Shown here one piece after another: positions 9,858 to 19,541 of a stretch of 64,000 nt of DNA; positions within the stretch are counted from its first letter, which is position 1; every line of letters begins with the position of its first letter. The notes under the pieces are model-generated. The model searched no databases and was not told the origin of the DNA. It saw only the letters and a program-made list of their open reading frames with translations. The stretch is from contig JARGFI010000001.1 in NCBI GenBank assembly GCA_029210745.1, positions 62,001 to 126,000 of the forward strand, read 5' to 3'. The stretch comes from Desulfuromonadales bacterium. GTDB lineage: Bacteria; Desulfobacterota; Desulfuromonadia; Desulfuromonadales; JAHYIW01. The position numbers and the translations under genes were made by a program.

Positions 9858-10715
9858 ATGGCACCATCCCCCCTGACCACTTATGCGGTTTTCAGCAAAT
9901 CGAACCGCCGCTTGATCTTTCTGTTGATTTCCAGTCATCTGTTGTGGAGTGGTGTCATCTTCAGCCTTTGGTCAGTCGGTCAGGTGATCGACTTTCCAAC
10001 CCTCTGGTGGGGAGGGGGATTCAACGCCCTGCAACTCTTTGCCGCCGCTCAGTTACTGCTTCCCGCGCTGCTGTTGCATCCCGAAGAACGCAGCCGCGGG
10101 TTCTATCTGTTTTGGGGGGTATGCCTGGCGTTGAGTGTCTGGTTGATCAACCAGTTGCACCCCACAATCGGTTGGCAACCGCTCCTGGCCGCGCTCAAGT
10201 CGGGAATATTGCTGTTGGCCGGGACCCTGATCGGGGCGGCGTTGGCGCGCTATGTTAATCGTTTGTGGGAAATCGTTCCGGTGTGTGTGGTGATGACCCT
10301 GGCCGATTTTATCAGTTGGCTGCACGGCCCGACGGCCGGTTTCGCCCGGGAGATCAAAACCTATTACCTGTACCCGGTGGGTACGCCGCCGTTGATTGAT
10401 ATGATCCTGGTGAAGCTGGCATTTCCCGGTTCAGCCTCTCTGGTTCCGGTATTCGGTATCTCCGACTGGATCATGGTGGTTTTTTTCGCCATTGTTGCCC
10501 GGCGCCACGGGGTCAATGACAATCTGGCCGGGGGGTGTGGAGAGACGCTGGCGCGCCAGGGGCAGATCGGGCGTTACCTGCCGGTGTCCGTGGTCGCCCT
10601 CTTTGTCGCCATTATCCTGGCACAGTTGTCGGGAGGGTTCATTCCGGCATTGCCGCTGATTGCTCTGACCATGCTGCTTTGGTACGGCGTACGCTATCTG
10701 CTTTTGTCTCGTTAA
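9858..10715 (+). CDS. integral membrane protein of unknown function
   Basis: 285 residues from ATG 9858; an in-frame TTG at 9816 would lengthen it. About eight hydrophobic helices are evident (LIFLLISSHLLWSGVIFSLW, LQLFAAAQLLLPALLLH, GILLLAGTLIGAALARYV, VSVVALFVAIILAQLSG). The pattern does not match a transporter family I can name. One loop carries YYLYPVGTPPLIDMILVKLAFPG. It stands alone between cmoB and a PilZ gene, separated by 87 and 75 bp. Confidence 0.65.
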   Translation: MAPSPLTTYAVFSKSNRRLIFLLISSHLLWSGVIFSLWSVGQVIDFPTLWWGGGFNALQLFAAAQLLLPALLLHPEERSRGFYLFWGVCLALSVWLINQLHPTIGWQPLLAALKSGILLLAGTLIGAALARYVNRLWEIVPVCVVMTLADFISWLHGPTAGFAREIKTYYLYPVGTPPLIDMILVKLAFPGSASLVPVFGISDWIMVVFFAIVARRHGVNDNLAGGCGETLARQGQIGRYLPVSVVALFVAIILAQLSGGFIPALPLIALTMLLWYGVRYLLLSR

Positions 10716-10790
10716 TTGTTTCCGGCGCTTGACTTTTCAGTGTGATCCAGCATCATTGATCTACAGCCGACTCTTTAACAGGGGAGTGCC

Positions 10791-11147
10791 ATGATAAGGA
10801 AGGACGCGCGAAAAAACATCCGTCGAACATCCATCTATTATTTACAGACAGTTGATATTGCCGCCGGGACGCCCCTCGGACGCGTGGTTGACATCAACAC
10901 CAGCGGTCTGCGCTTGACGGGGGAGCAGATAATCCCGGAGGGGTTGCATTTTCACGTAAAAGTTGAATTGCCGACCACGATTCACGGCAAGGACTGGCTT
11001 GAGTTGAGTATTATCAGTGTGTGGACCAAGACAGCGCTCAACCAGAATCTGCACGAAACCGGATTTCGTATTGAACAGCTCGATGATGAGGCGCAGCAAA
11101 TCATCCATGTACTGGATCAGGAATACGTCTTTGCAAACCCGTCATGA
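10791..11147 (+). CDS. PilZ domain protein (putative c-di-GMP receptor)
   Basis: 118 residues. PilZ domains bind cyclic di-GMP through an N-terminal RxxxR motif and a D/NxSxxG motif. Here RKNIRR lies at about residues 7-12 and DINTSGLRL at about 36-44, which fits. The remainder is beta-rich (FHVKVELPTT, LELSIISVW, ETGFRIEQL). No other domain is attached, so it is a stand-alone receptor. It is convergent with bioA, only 6 bp away, and no terminator hairpin is visible between the two. Confidence 0.85.
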   Translation: MIRKDARKNIRRTSIYYLQTVDIAAGTPLGRVVDINTSGLRLTGEQIIPEGLHFHVKVELPTTIHGKDWLELSIISVWTKTALNQNLHETGFRIEQLDDEAQQIIHVLDQEYVFANPS

Positions 11148-11153
11148 ATGCGT

Positions 11154-12506
11154 TCAGTTAGCCGTGACAGCCGCGATAGCATCGCGGGCAATGGTTGTCA
11201 ATTCCAGCAGTTCATCTTCCCCGATCGTGAGTGGCGGCATGAAATAGATCACGTTACCAAGCGGACGCAGCAGCGCTCCTCTTTCCAGCGCCAATTTATA
11301 GACCTCCAGACCGCGGCGTTCCTGCCAGGGGTAGGGGGTCTTTCCTTTTTTCTCACGGACCATCTCAATCGCGGCAACCATACCGCAGTGTCGAAATTCT
11401 CCAACGTGCTCCAGTTCGGTAAATCGCTCCCGCTGCCGGGCAAGTAACTTGCCGGTTACCTGAATCTGTTCAAGTATCGATTCTTCGGCGAAGATATTGA
11501 GAACTTCCACCGCCAGACGACACGCCAACGGATTGCCGGTGTAGGAATGGGAATGGAGGAAAGCCTTCATCGTGGCGTAATCGTCATAAAATGCCGCATA
11601 TATATCATCCGTGGCAAGCACTGCGGCCAGCGGCATGTACCCACCGGTGATCCCCTTGGAGAGGCACATCAGGTCGGGCGCGACTCCGGCATGTTGGTTG
11701 GCAAACATGGTGCCGGTGCGACCGAAACCGACGGCGATTTCATCGGCAATGTAATGAACATTATAGCGATCACACAAGGCACGGAGCTTGCGCAGATAGA
11801 CGGGGGGGTAGATGCGCATCCCCGCCGCGCACTGAATCAGCGGTTCGATGATGATGCCGCAAATCTCCTGATGATGTTCCACCACGACCTGTTCCAGATG
11901 TTCAAAACACGGTGCCGTACAGGTGTCGCGCTCCTCGCCGCAGGGGCAACGATAGCAGTCAGGTCCGGTCGCCTGATATCCCTGCATGAGAAGGGGCTGA
12001 TAGACCTTGCGGTACAGATCACAGCCGCTGACCGAGAGCGCCCCGACCGTTTCACCGTGATAGGCCTCGGTGATGCTGACAAAACGGGTTTTTTTAGGAC
12101 GACCTGACTGCTGCCAGTACTGAAAACTCATTTTCAACGCCGCTTCAACCGCGCTTGAACCGTTGTCGACGAAAAAAACCTTGTTCAGTTCGTCGCCCGG
12201 CGCCAACGCACAGAGACGCGCGGCAAGTTCGACCGCCGGCTGGTGGGTGAATCCGGCAAAAATGTGGTGGGCGATCCGTTCCGTTTGTTCGCGCAGCGCG
12301 GCGTTGAGGCGGGGATGATTGTGCCCGAAAAGATTCACCCACCAGGAGGAGACGCCGTCGATGTAACGTTTCCCCGCAGTATCGATCAGATAGACCCCTT
12401 CGCCGCGTTCAATAACGATCGGTGGCAAGGCCTCCAGGTCTTTTTCCTGCGTACATGGATGCCAGATATGACGCCGGTCAAGGCGGATGATTTCGGTTGC
12501 GTCCAT
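11154..12506 (-). CDS. bioA: adenosylmethionine-8-amino-7-oxononanoate aminotransferase BioA
   Basis: 450 residues, full length. BioA is a PLP enzyme that converts KAPA to DAPA with SAM as amino donor. The N-terminal HIWHPCTQ, SSWWVNLFGHNHPRLN, the Asp motif YIADEIAVGFGRTG and the PLP lysine in DLMCLSKGITGGYMPL are all seen. The LSKG lysine and the early Trp-Trp pair distinguish it from related class III aminotransferases. It is the last gene of the bioB-bioD-bioA operon, 13 bp after bioD. Confidence 0.97.
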   Translation of the reverse strand: MDATEIIRLDRRHIWHPCTQEKDLEALPPIVIERGEGVYLIDTAGKRYIDGVSSWWVNLFGHNHPRLNAALREQTERIAHHIFAGFTHQPAVELAARLCALAPGDELNKVFFVDNGSSAVEAALKMSFQYWQQSGRPKKTRFVSITEAYHGETVGALSVSGCDLYRKVYQPLLMQGYQATGPDCYRCPCGEERDTCTAPCFEHLEQVVVEHHQEICGIIIEPLIQCAAGMRIYPPVYLRKLRALCDRYNVHYIADEIAVGFGRTGTMFANQHAGVAPDLMCLSKGITGGYMPLAAVLATDDIYAAFYDDYATMKAFLHSHSYTGNPLACRLAVEVLNIFAEESILEQIQVTGKLLARQRERFTELEHVGEFRHCGMVAAIEMVREKKGKTPYPWQERRGLEVYKLALERGALLRPLGNVIYFMPPLTIGEDELLELTTIARDAIAAVTAN

Positions 12507-12519
12507 CGTCTCCGGATCC

Positions 12520-14233
<1,714 letters not shown>

Positions 14234-14261
14234 AATTACATCTCCTGATAAATTTCGCGTG

Positions 14262-14289
14262 ATTATACATTTTCTGGAGGTATTGTCAA
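14262..14289 (-). promoter_or_regulatory. sigma-70 promoter of bioB operon
   Basis: Read on the minus strand, TTGACA (14284-14289) and TATAAT (14262-14267) are both perfect consensus hexamers with a 16-bp spacer. The -10 box ends about 28 bp before the bioB ATG. The -35 hexamer falls inside the downstream half of the BirA operator. Confidence 0.85.
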
Positions 14290-14314
14290 CTATCGATAGC
14301 GCTGTGGTTTACAA
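14283..14314. promoter_or_regulatory. BirA operator of the biotin operon
   Basis: Two inverted nine-base half-sites, TTGTCAACT (14283-14291) and GGTTTACAA (14306-14314), are separated by 14 bp. This matches the known BirA consensus TTGTAAACC-N14/15-GGTTTACAA closely. BirA carrying biotinoyl-AMP would bind here and block the -35 box of the bioB promoter. birA itself is not in the window. Confidence 0.85.
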
Positions 14315-14361
14315 TGCGACCTGCTGATTTACCATTTGTGCGAGAAGAAATACAGATCGTA

Positions 14362-14390
14362 TTGACACTGACTCTGAATAATGGTAAAAC
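14362..14390 (+). promoter_or_regulatory. candidate promoter of the XRE-cupin pair
   Basis: TTGACA (14362-14367) and a weak -10 TAAAAC (14385-14390), 17 bp apart, lie 32 bp before the first XRE-cupin start codon. Confidence 0.5.
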
Positions 14391-14422
14391 GTTTTTTCAT
14401 TTTTAAAAGGAATGGCACTGAT

Positions 14423-14989
14423 ATGATAAAAAAAATGATTGGAAAGAAGCTTAAGTCAATTCGTTTACGGAACGACTTTACCATCCAGGAACTGGCCGAA
14501 AAATCATCTGTTTCATCGAATATGATTTCGCGAATCGAACGGGGTTTGACAATTCCTTCAGTTGAAATTCTGATGAAGCTGGCCAATGCGTTCGGCATGA
14601 GCGTTAATTATTTTGTTGAAGAGGCAGAAAAATGCTCGACCGTTATTGTCACCCGGCGTGACCAGGGCGAACCGGTTTTCTTTTTTGAGGACAAACACCA
14701 GATTACCAGCCTGACACAGGGGATTCGCGACCCGAGCTTTTCGGTCTTTTACGATACCCTGGAAATCGGGTGCGACAGCGGAGAGGGGGGAATGGTCCAC
14801 ACCGGGGAAGAGTTTGCCCTGGTTATCGAAGGCGGGATGGAGTTCGTCATTGAACAGGAACGGTTTGTTCTTCACAAGGGGGACTCGATCGTTTTTAAAG
14901 CCTCTCAAGCACATCGCTGGAAGAATCTCCATAGTGACAAAACCATCGTCTTGTGGGTTGTTTCACCTGCCCCCTATATCTCTCAATAG
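14423..14989 (+). CDS. XRE-family regulator with C-terminal cupin domain (copy 1)
   Basis: 188 residues from ATG 14423, with AAAGGAA upstream. The N-terminal helix-turn-helix is clear (TIQELAEKSSVSSNMISRIERG, then PSVEILMKLANAFG) and a cupin barrel follows in the C-terminal half (HTGEEFALVIEGG, GDSIVFKASQAHRWKN). This architecture binds DNA and senses a small ligand in the cupin, as in PuuR/SutR-type regulators; the ligand is unknown. It is followed 18 bp later by a similar gene of exactly the same length, a tandem duplication. Confidence 0.88.
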   Translation: MIKKMIGKKLKSIRLRNDFTIQELAEKSSVSSNMISRIERGLTIPSVEILMKLANAFGMSVNYFVEEAEKCSTVIVTRRDQGEPVFFFEDKHQITSLTQGIRDPSFSVFYDTLEIGCDSGEGGMVHTGEEFALVIEGGMEFVIEQERFVLHKGDSIVFKASQAHRWKNLHSDKTIVLWVVSPAPYISQ

Positions 14990-15007
14990 CGATTGCGGAG
15001 CTATTTC

Positions 15008-15574
15008 ATGAAGATAAAAAAAATTGTTGGCAAGAAGCTGAAAGCGATTCGCCTCAAAAACGATATGACCATCCAGGAGCTTGCGGAGCGTTCACTCGTT
15101 TCATCGAATATGATTTCCCGGGTTGAACGGGGGCTGACCATCCCTTCGGTCGAAATCTTGATGAAACTGGCCATCGTCTTCGGCAAAAGCATCAACTATT
15201 TTGTTGAGGAAGTCACCACCACCCACGAGATCGTGCTTACCGCACCGGGAAAACGCGACAAGACTGTCTACGATGATGACAGTAACATGGTGACTGAATC
15301 GTTCACTTCCGGACTTCGTGATCCTCAATTCATGTCATTTTACTGCACTGTAGCCAAGGGGGGGACCAGTGGCAGGCGCAACATGTACCATCCGGGAGAT
15401 GAGCTGCTGTATCTGATTGAGGGACGACTGCGCATAACCATCGCTGGCGAGACGCATGTTCTCAACTCCGGCGATAGTATCTGCTTTAAATCGCATCTGC
15501 CCCATCGTTGGGACAATATCGGGGACGATGAAGCCAGAGTGATTTGGACGTTATCGCCTTTTACCGTTATCTGA
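15008..15574 (+). CDS. XRE-family regulator with C-terminal cupin domain (copy 2)
   Basis: 188 residues from ATG 15008, with GGAG at 14997-15000. It shares the same helix-turn-helix as copy 1, almost unchanged over the recognition helix (SSNMISRxERGLTIPSVEIL), while the linker and cupin part have diverged (HPGDELLYLIEGRLRI, GDSICFKSHLPHRWDN). The near-identical DNA-reading part suggests both bind similar operators but respond to different signals, which is inference. No obvious target gene lies between them and the IHF gene. Confidence 0.88.
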   Translation: MKIKKIVGKKLKAIRLKNDMTIQELAERSLVSSNMISRVERGLTIPSVEILMKLAIVFGKSINYFVEEVTTTHEIVLTAPGKRDKTVYDDDSNMVTESFTSGLRDPQFMSFYCTVAKGGTSGRRNMYHPGDELLYLIEGRLRITIAGETHVLNSGDSICFKSHLPHRWDNIGDDEARVIWTLSPFTVI

Positions 15575-15599
15575 TCGCACTGATTTTGCAACGATGTGG

Positions 15600-15627
15600 T
15601 TGACAGCCGGGGATTGACAGGTATATT
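15600..15627 (+). promoter_or_regulatory. candidate promoter of the IHF-beta-like gene
   Basis: TTGACA (15600-15605) and TATATT (15622-15627), 16 bp apart, lie 56 bp before the start codon. Confidence 0.65.
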
Positions 15628-15683
15628 AACATCGTGGTCTGAATGGATTTATACCCCCAGGTTCTTTGCTGCGGAGGTTGTTA

Positions 15684-15962
15684 ATGAACAAGTCGGAACT
15701 GGTCGAAAAGCTGGCAAATCAACGTGATCTGACGTACAAAAAGTCGGAAGAAATTGTCAATGTCATCTTTGACTCAATGTCGGACACCCTGGCGCATGGT
15801 GATCGGATCGAAATTCGTGGGTTTGGCAGTTTCATGATCAAGGAGTACAAGGCATATATGGGCCGGAACCCTAAAACCGGGGAAGTGATCAAGGTCAACC
15901 CGAAAAGACTGCCTTTTTTCAAGGTTGGCAAAGAATTACGTGAGCGTGTCAACAACAGCTGA
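15684..15962 (+). CDS. integration host factor beta-type DNA-bending protein
   Basis: 92 residues from ATG 15684, with GGAGG at 15673-15677. It is a HU/IHF-family protein: two N-terminal helices (MNKSELVEKLANQ, KKSEEIVNVIFDSM), then the beta arm with GRNPKTGE. The segment IEIRGFGSF and the end RLPFFKVGKELRERVN match the IHF-beta group better than HU. It would bend DNA at sigma-54 promoters and in recombination. A terminator follows. Confidence 0.88.
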   Translation: MNKSELVEKLANQRDLTYKKSEEIVNVIFDSMSDTLAHGDRIEIRGFGSFMIKEYKAYMGRNPKTGEVIKVNPKRLPFFKVGKELRERVNNS

Positions 15963-15982
15963 CCCCTGTTGATCGCCATTTA

Positions 15983-16013
15983 CCCGGTTAACGTATGGTT
16001 TCCGGGCTTTTTT
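15983..16013 (+). terminator. intrinsic terminator after the IHF-like gene
   Basis: CCCGG (15983-15987) pairs with CCGGG (16002-16006), with an inner AAC/GTT pairing, and CTTTTTT follows. It lies 20 bp after the stop codon. Confidence 0.6.
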
Positions 16014-16206
16014 GCCGATGGCATCACATCTTCCCGTCACGCTGATTCACCGTCTTGCAGTGTGCAAATCAACACTTTTCCCTTCCGCTTGAGACGTATG
16101 TAGCACCCCTCGCTTTGATTCAAATCATACCTGACCGGTCGCCGATGCGTTATCCCTTGGGCATAATGCATTTTTTGCACTATCCGCCGCCGCAGAGGTG
16201 ACCATT
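16014..16206. other. intergenic stretch without recognised gene
   Basis: Together with the flanking sites this is part of a 389-bp gap between the IHF-like gene and the OmpA gene. I see no open frame, no tRNA and no riboswitch signature here. The region probably holds upstream activator sites for the sigma-54-like promoter at 16207, but no clear inverted repeat can be named. Confidence 0.4.
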
Positions 16207-16223
16207 TTGGCACGTAAATTGAT
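16207..16223 (+). promoter_or_regulatory. candidate sigma-54 promoter of the OmpA cluster
   Basis: TTGGCACG (16207-16214), four bases, then TTGAT (16219-16223). The first element is a perfect -24 box; the -12 box has TTGA instead of TTGC, so it may be weak. It lies 129 bp before the OmpA-family start codon. An IHF-type gene ends 245 bp upstream. Confidence 0.5.
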
Positions 16224-16351
16224 AAAAGGTTCCTACAGGTTCGCCCCCGCTGTTAAATGTCTCAGGGTGATTGAGCCTGCTTGATTTTAGCTCACGCAAG
16301 TGATAACTTGCCCTGCATTTATTTTCCGCTGCCCACAGAGACTTTATTGAT

Positions 16352-17827
16352 ATGTTCTGCCTGTTTCACAAATTTAAAATCTGTTTGATCATTTCCTTGT
16401 GCGTGTTTTTCTTGTCACGTACCGCCTTTGCAATTCCAGCGCTGTCTGGTTCCACCGGTATTATTACCCAACCCTCTGCCGAAACGCTCAATGCCGGTAA
16501 TATCTGTGTCGGCGTCTGGAGTGTCAGCGACAGCACCGGGACAATCGTCCCGGTGACCATAACTATCGGTCTGGGCACATTTCTTGAGGCCTACGGCTCT
16601 TTTCCCAATATCACCCTGAATGGCGATGAGAACGACAATCCCCGCGGCTTTGCCAATGTCGGCATGAAATTACGTTTTTGGGGAAAACGTTCCGCCCGCT
16701 TGAAGCTGGCGCTTGAGGGGGAAATGCGTCGCTGGGTATCAGATAATATCAATACCGACGGTTTGACCGATACTGTCACGCGGCTGGTCGCCAGCTATAA
16801 GCTGGGGCGTTTCGGTTTTCACTTAAACGGGGGATACAGTGCCAATGAGGATCCCATCGGTGGTGGCATTGCTGATCAAACACTTTATGGTGGCGCTGTC
16901 GAGTTTCTGCCGACTGAACGGTTACGCCTGGTCGCTGAATACGCAGCGCAAACACATCGCGACTGGACAAGTTACAACGCCGGTGTGGATGGGCCGAGTG
17001 AAGCGACGTTTGCCGTTCAGTACCACCTTTCACCGCACCTGACGCTCAATCTTGGCATGATTTCCGGGTTGAACGACGCAACGGATGAGTGGAAATTTAT
17101 TTTCGGTTTTTCTTCATGCCAGGGAATCGGAACTTATCAACGGGAGTTGCCACGGCCGGCATTCTCTGCCGACACCGCTGAGGAGAAGAAAGAGGTCAAG
17201 AAAATCATCAAGGTGCGGATGCTGAAGCCGTTACGGGGTGCCGTACAAGGGTTGCAGACAGCGCCCCTTGCGCCGGTAACCAAACTGGAGGTGCCCGTTG
17301 TTGCTGGAGAAGAGATTATCCTGACGCCTTCTGATCGCCTCACCATCGCCGGCGCCCAGACATTAAAAGCGCTCTCCGTCGCTCCGGTGGGATCAGCCCC
17401 GGCACCGGTGCAACCGGTGGTAGCGCGCCCAAATGTGAATTTTTTCACCGGGAAATCGATTTCCGCGAAAGTTTACCGTAAATTCAGACTGCCAGGCTTG
17501 GGGTTCGGGTTCGATCAATCGACCTTGAGTCCGGAAACTATCGCGGCACTGGATCAGGTTGCGGAGCAGTTGAGAAAAGACAATAAATGGTTTTTTCTGC
17601 GGATTGATGGACACACGGATTCTGTCGGTTCGGAACAATACAATCAGGATTTATCGTTGCAACGCGCAATCAGCGCTGCTACCAGACTGGCTGTCAGCCA
17701 TGGAATTGAATCCGAGCGCATATTCATCAAAGGTTTTGGCGAAAGCACCCCGATTGGTGACAATCTGACCAAAGAGGGGCGTGTGGCTAATCGTCGGGTC
17801 GAGATCCTGGTCCTCATACCAAATTAA
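16352..17827 (+). CDS. OmpA-family outer-membrane protein with N-terminal barrel
   Basis: 491 residues. A signal peptide (ICLIISLCVFFLSRTAFA) is followed by about 250 residues of alternating beta strands starting SGSTGIITQPSAETL, reminiscent of YjbH/porin-like barrels and ending in a strand FIFGFS. After a Pro/Val-rich linker a C-terminal OmpA domain (about 385-491) shows GFDQSTLSPETIAALDQ, IDGHTDSVGSEQYNQ and NRRVEILV, which should bind peptidoglycan. It therefore probably anchors the outer membrane to the wall. It heads a cluster of four genes that may share the sigma-54 promoter. Confidence 0.85.
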   Translation: MFCLFHKFKICLIISLCVFFLSRTAFAIPALSGSTGIITQPSAETLNAGNICVGVWSVSDSTGTIVPVTITIGLGTFLEAYGSFPNITLNGDENDNPRGFANVGMKLRFWGKRSARLKLALEGEMRRWVSDNINTDGLTDTVTRLVASYKLGRFGFHLNGGYSANEDPIGGGIADQTLYGGAVEFLPTERLRLVAEYAAQTHRDWTSYNAGVDGPSEATFAVQYHLSPHLTLNLGMISGLNDATDEWKFIFGFSSCQGIGTYQRELPRPAFSADTAEEKKEVKKIIKVRMLKPLRGAVQGLQTAPLAPVTKLEVPVVAGEEIILTPSDRLTIAGAQTLKALSVAPVGSAPAPVQPVVARPNVNFFTGKSISAKVYRKFRLPGLGFGFDQSTLSPETIAALDQVAEQLRKDNKWFFLRIDGHTDSVGSEQYNQDLSLQRAISAATRLAVSHGIESERIFIKGFGESTPIGDNLTKEGRVANRRVEILVLIPN

Positions 17828-17845
17828 CCTTAATCTTTCGGAACG

Positions 17846-18337
17846 ATGACGATGTCCATGAGAAGTGTTTTTTTTATTTTATGTCTCTGTCTGTGTGGCA
17901 GTCTTCCGGTCGTAGCTGAAGGTATCCCCGCCGAGGCCTTGCTTGTGCTTGAGAGCAGGGAGGTGCTGGGCATCATTCAGTTTCCTCCCCACACATCGGT
18001 CAGACTGAATGAAAAGGGTAAACAGCAGGCTAGCGCAACACTGAATAAACTGGCCAAGTACGAAGCAAGCAAAATTATTCGTGCCGAGGGATTTTGCTCC
18101 CCAGGTAAAGATGAAAAAGAGACGATGCAAGCGTCAATGTTGCGTGCCAAAGCGGTGCGCAACTATCTGGCTTCAAACGGCATCAACAACGTCTATATTA
18201 CCGGATTCGGTATAAATAAATATGGTAATACAGAAATATCCATTGCTGATCGTGTCGAAATTGCAATCTATGATAAACTGATCGACATTGATGGTTCCGC
18301 GGTTTTAGAAACAATTGATTCACTTGCAGTGGAATAA
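17846..18337 (+). CDS. secreted OmpA-like periplasmic protein
   Basis: 163 residues with a signal peptide (SVFFILCLCLCGSLPVVAEG). The body keeps a degenerate OmpA fold: IQFPPHTSVRLNEKGKQQ at the start, AEGFCSPGKDEKE in place of the usual HTDxxG loop, then RAKAVRNYLASNGINNVYITGFG. The aspartate and arginine that grip diaminopimelate in OmpA are not all recognisable, so peptidoglycan binding is uncertain. It starts 18 bp after the barrel gene and ends 2 bp before a cyclic-nucleotide-binding gene. Confidence 0.75.
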   Translation: MTMSMRSVFFILCLCLCGSLPVVAEGIPAEALLVLESREVLGIIQFPPHTSVRLNEKGKQQASATLNKLAKYEASKIIRAEGFCSPGKDEKETMQASMLRAKAVRNYLASNGINNVYITGFGINKYGNTEISIADRVEIAIYDKLIDIDGSAVLETIDSLAVE

Positions 18338-18339
18338 AT

Positions 18340-18813
18340 ATGTCGATCTCTTTTCAAAATATCAGATCCTGTAAACTGTTCGATGGTCTTGATGACAGAG
18401 AACTTGAAACCCTCCAGTTGCTCTTCACAGAGCATCAAATGGGGGAGGGGAAGACGGTTTTTGTTGAAAATATGGCCGCAGAATCGCTTTATTTAATCAC
18501 GCGCGGAACGGTCGCGGTTTTCAAGATGTTGGCGGAAGGGGAAGAGAAAACCCTCGCCGTGCTTGGTGCCGGTGAACTGTTTGGTGAGATGGCCCTGTTC
18601 GACAATACGCCCCGTGCGGCAACCGCCCGTGTTGCCGAGTCAGCAACAATTTTAAGCATAAAAAAATCTTCTTTTGATGCGTTTTGTCAGAATAACCCGG
18701 CGGTGGCGCTGAAGCTGTTGCGTAACATTGTTAAAATATTTTGTGCGCAGTTGCGCGAAACAGACGGTGACTTTCGCAACAGATTTAAAGTCGCATTTTC
18801 GGAAATGAATTAA
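18340..18813 (+). CDS. cyclic-nucleotide-binding domain protein
   Basis: 157 residues, essentially one CNB domain: FDGLDDRELETLQLLF, LITRGTVAVFK, then the phosphate-binding cassette GELFGEMALFDNTPRAATARV with its Arg. No helix-turn-helix or enzyme domain is attached, so it is not a Crp-type transcription factor. A cyclic nucleotide probably changes its binding to a partner. Its neighbours are envelope proteins, only 1-2 bp away, which suggests a signal-dependent envelope complex (inference). Confidence 0.85.
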   Translation: MSISFQNIRSCKLFDGLDDRELETLQLLFTEHQMGEGKTVFVENMAAESLYLITRGTVAVFKMLAEGEEKTLAVLGAGELFGEMALFDNTPRAATARVAESATILSIKKSSFDAFCQNNPAVALKLLRNIVKIFCAQLRETDGDFRNRFKVAFSEMN

Positions 18814-18826
18814 CATGAGGTGGAAG

Positions 18827-19465
18827 ATGATGGGTCGATTGATCGTGTTGCTGGTTGCCGTTGTTCTGTCAGCAGGTTGTGCCGGAGTTAAAATCAAGCC
18901 CGTTGCAACACAGACCGCGATGATTGATCTTAAAACAAACACGGCGACTGAAGTGATCAATGGAATTTCAGTGCAGGCCAAAGCCAACCCGTATGCGGTA
19001 CCGACAGCACAGCCTTCCGTTAATATCGCCTCATTTTCAGTCAATTTTACCAATAATTCTGCTGACGAGGTCGATTTTTCCCGTGACTCGGTTGTTCTTA
19101 TCGCTGATGGGAAAAAACAGCTGCGCCCGGCAACCGTTGAAGATTTGACGACGATCCTCAAAAAAGACACATTTTACTTAATTCCCTCACCTTACGTCGG
19201 CTACTACTATCTTGAAGATCGTGAACGTGGTGCCAACATCAATCAGTTTGAAAGTTCCTTGCCATTTTATGTCGAATACTACCCCGAAGAACTTATTGCG
19301 GCGTCTTTTCCTTTTGGTAAAGTCAAAACCGGGATGGAAGTCAGTGGCGAAATATTTTTTCTTGCTGATTTCTCTACCTTCAATTTCCTCGAATTACGCC
19401 TGCAACCGACCATAGGCAGCACCACGTCAACCGAGTTCAAACTCCTGTTTTCCGTTGAAAAATAG
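18827..19465 (+). CDS. outer-membrane lipoprotein of unknown function
   Basis: About 212 residues from ATG 18827, chosen for the GAGGTGG ribosome site just before it; ATG 18815 and 18830 are also in frame. A signal sequence LIVLLVAVVLSAGC ends in a lipobox (LSAGC), so the mature protein starts at a lipidated Cys. The rest is beta-rich (INIASFSVNFTNNSADEVDF-like) and reads like an immunoglobulin-type fold with no catalytic motif. It is the last gene of the OmpA cluster. Confidence 0.75.
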   Translation: MMGRLIVLLVAVVLSAGCAGVKIKPVATQTAMIDLKTNTATEVINGISVQAKANPYAVPTAQPSVNIASFSVNFTNNSADEVDFSRDSVVLIADGKKQLRPATVEDLTTILKKDTFYLIPSPYVGYYYLEDRERGANINQFESSLPFYVEYYPEELIAASFPFGKVKTGMEVSGEIFFLADFSTFNFLELRLQPTIGSTTSTEFKLLFSVEK

Positions 19466-19541
19466 CCCTTCCCGAGTTATATTCCGCCTTCTTACAACTG
19501 CACAATTTTTTGTTCATCTCCTTGTTTGAAGGGGGGATTAA

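Noticed and set aside
16224..16351. c-di-GMP (GEMM) riboswitch before the OmpA gene
   Set aside because: A short CACGCAAG stretch looked tempting, but the tetraloop-receptor pattern and the paired stems are missing.
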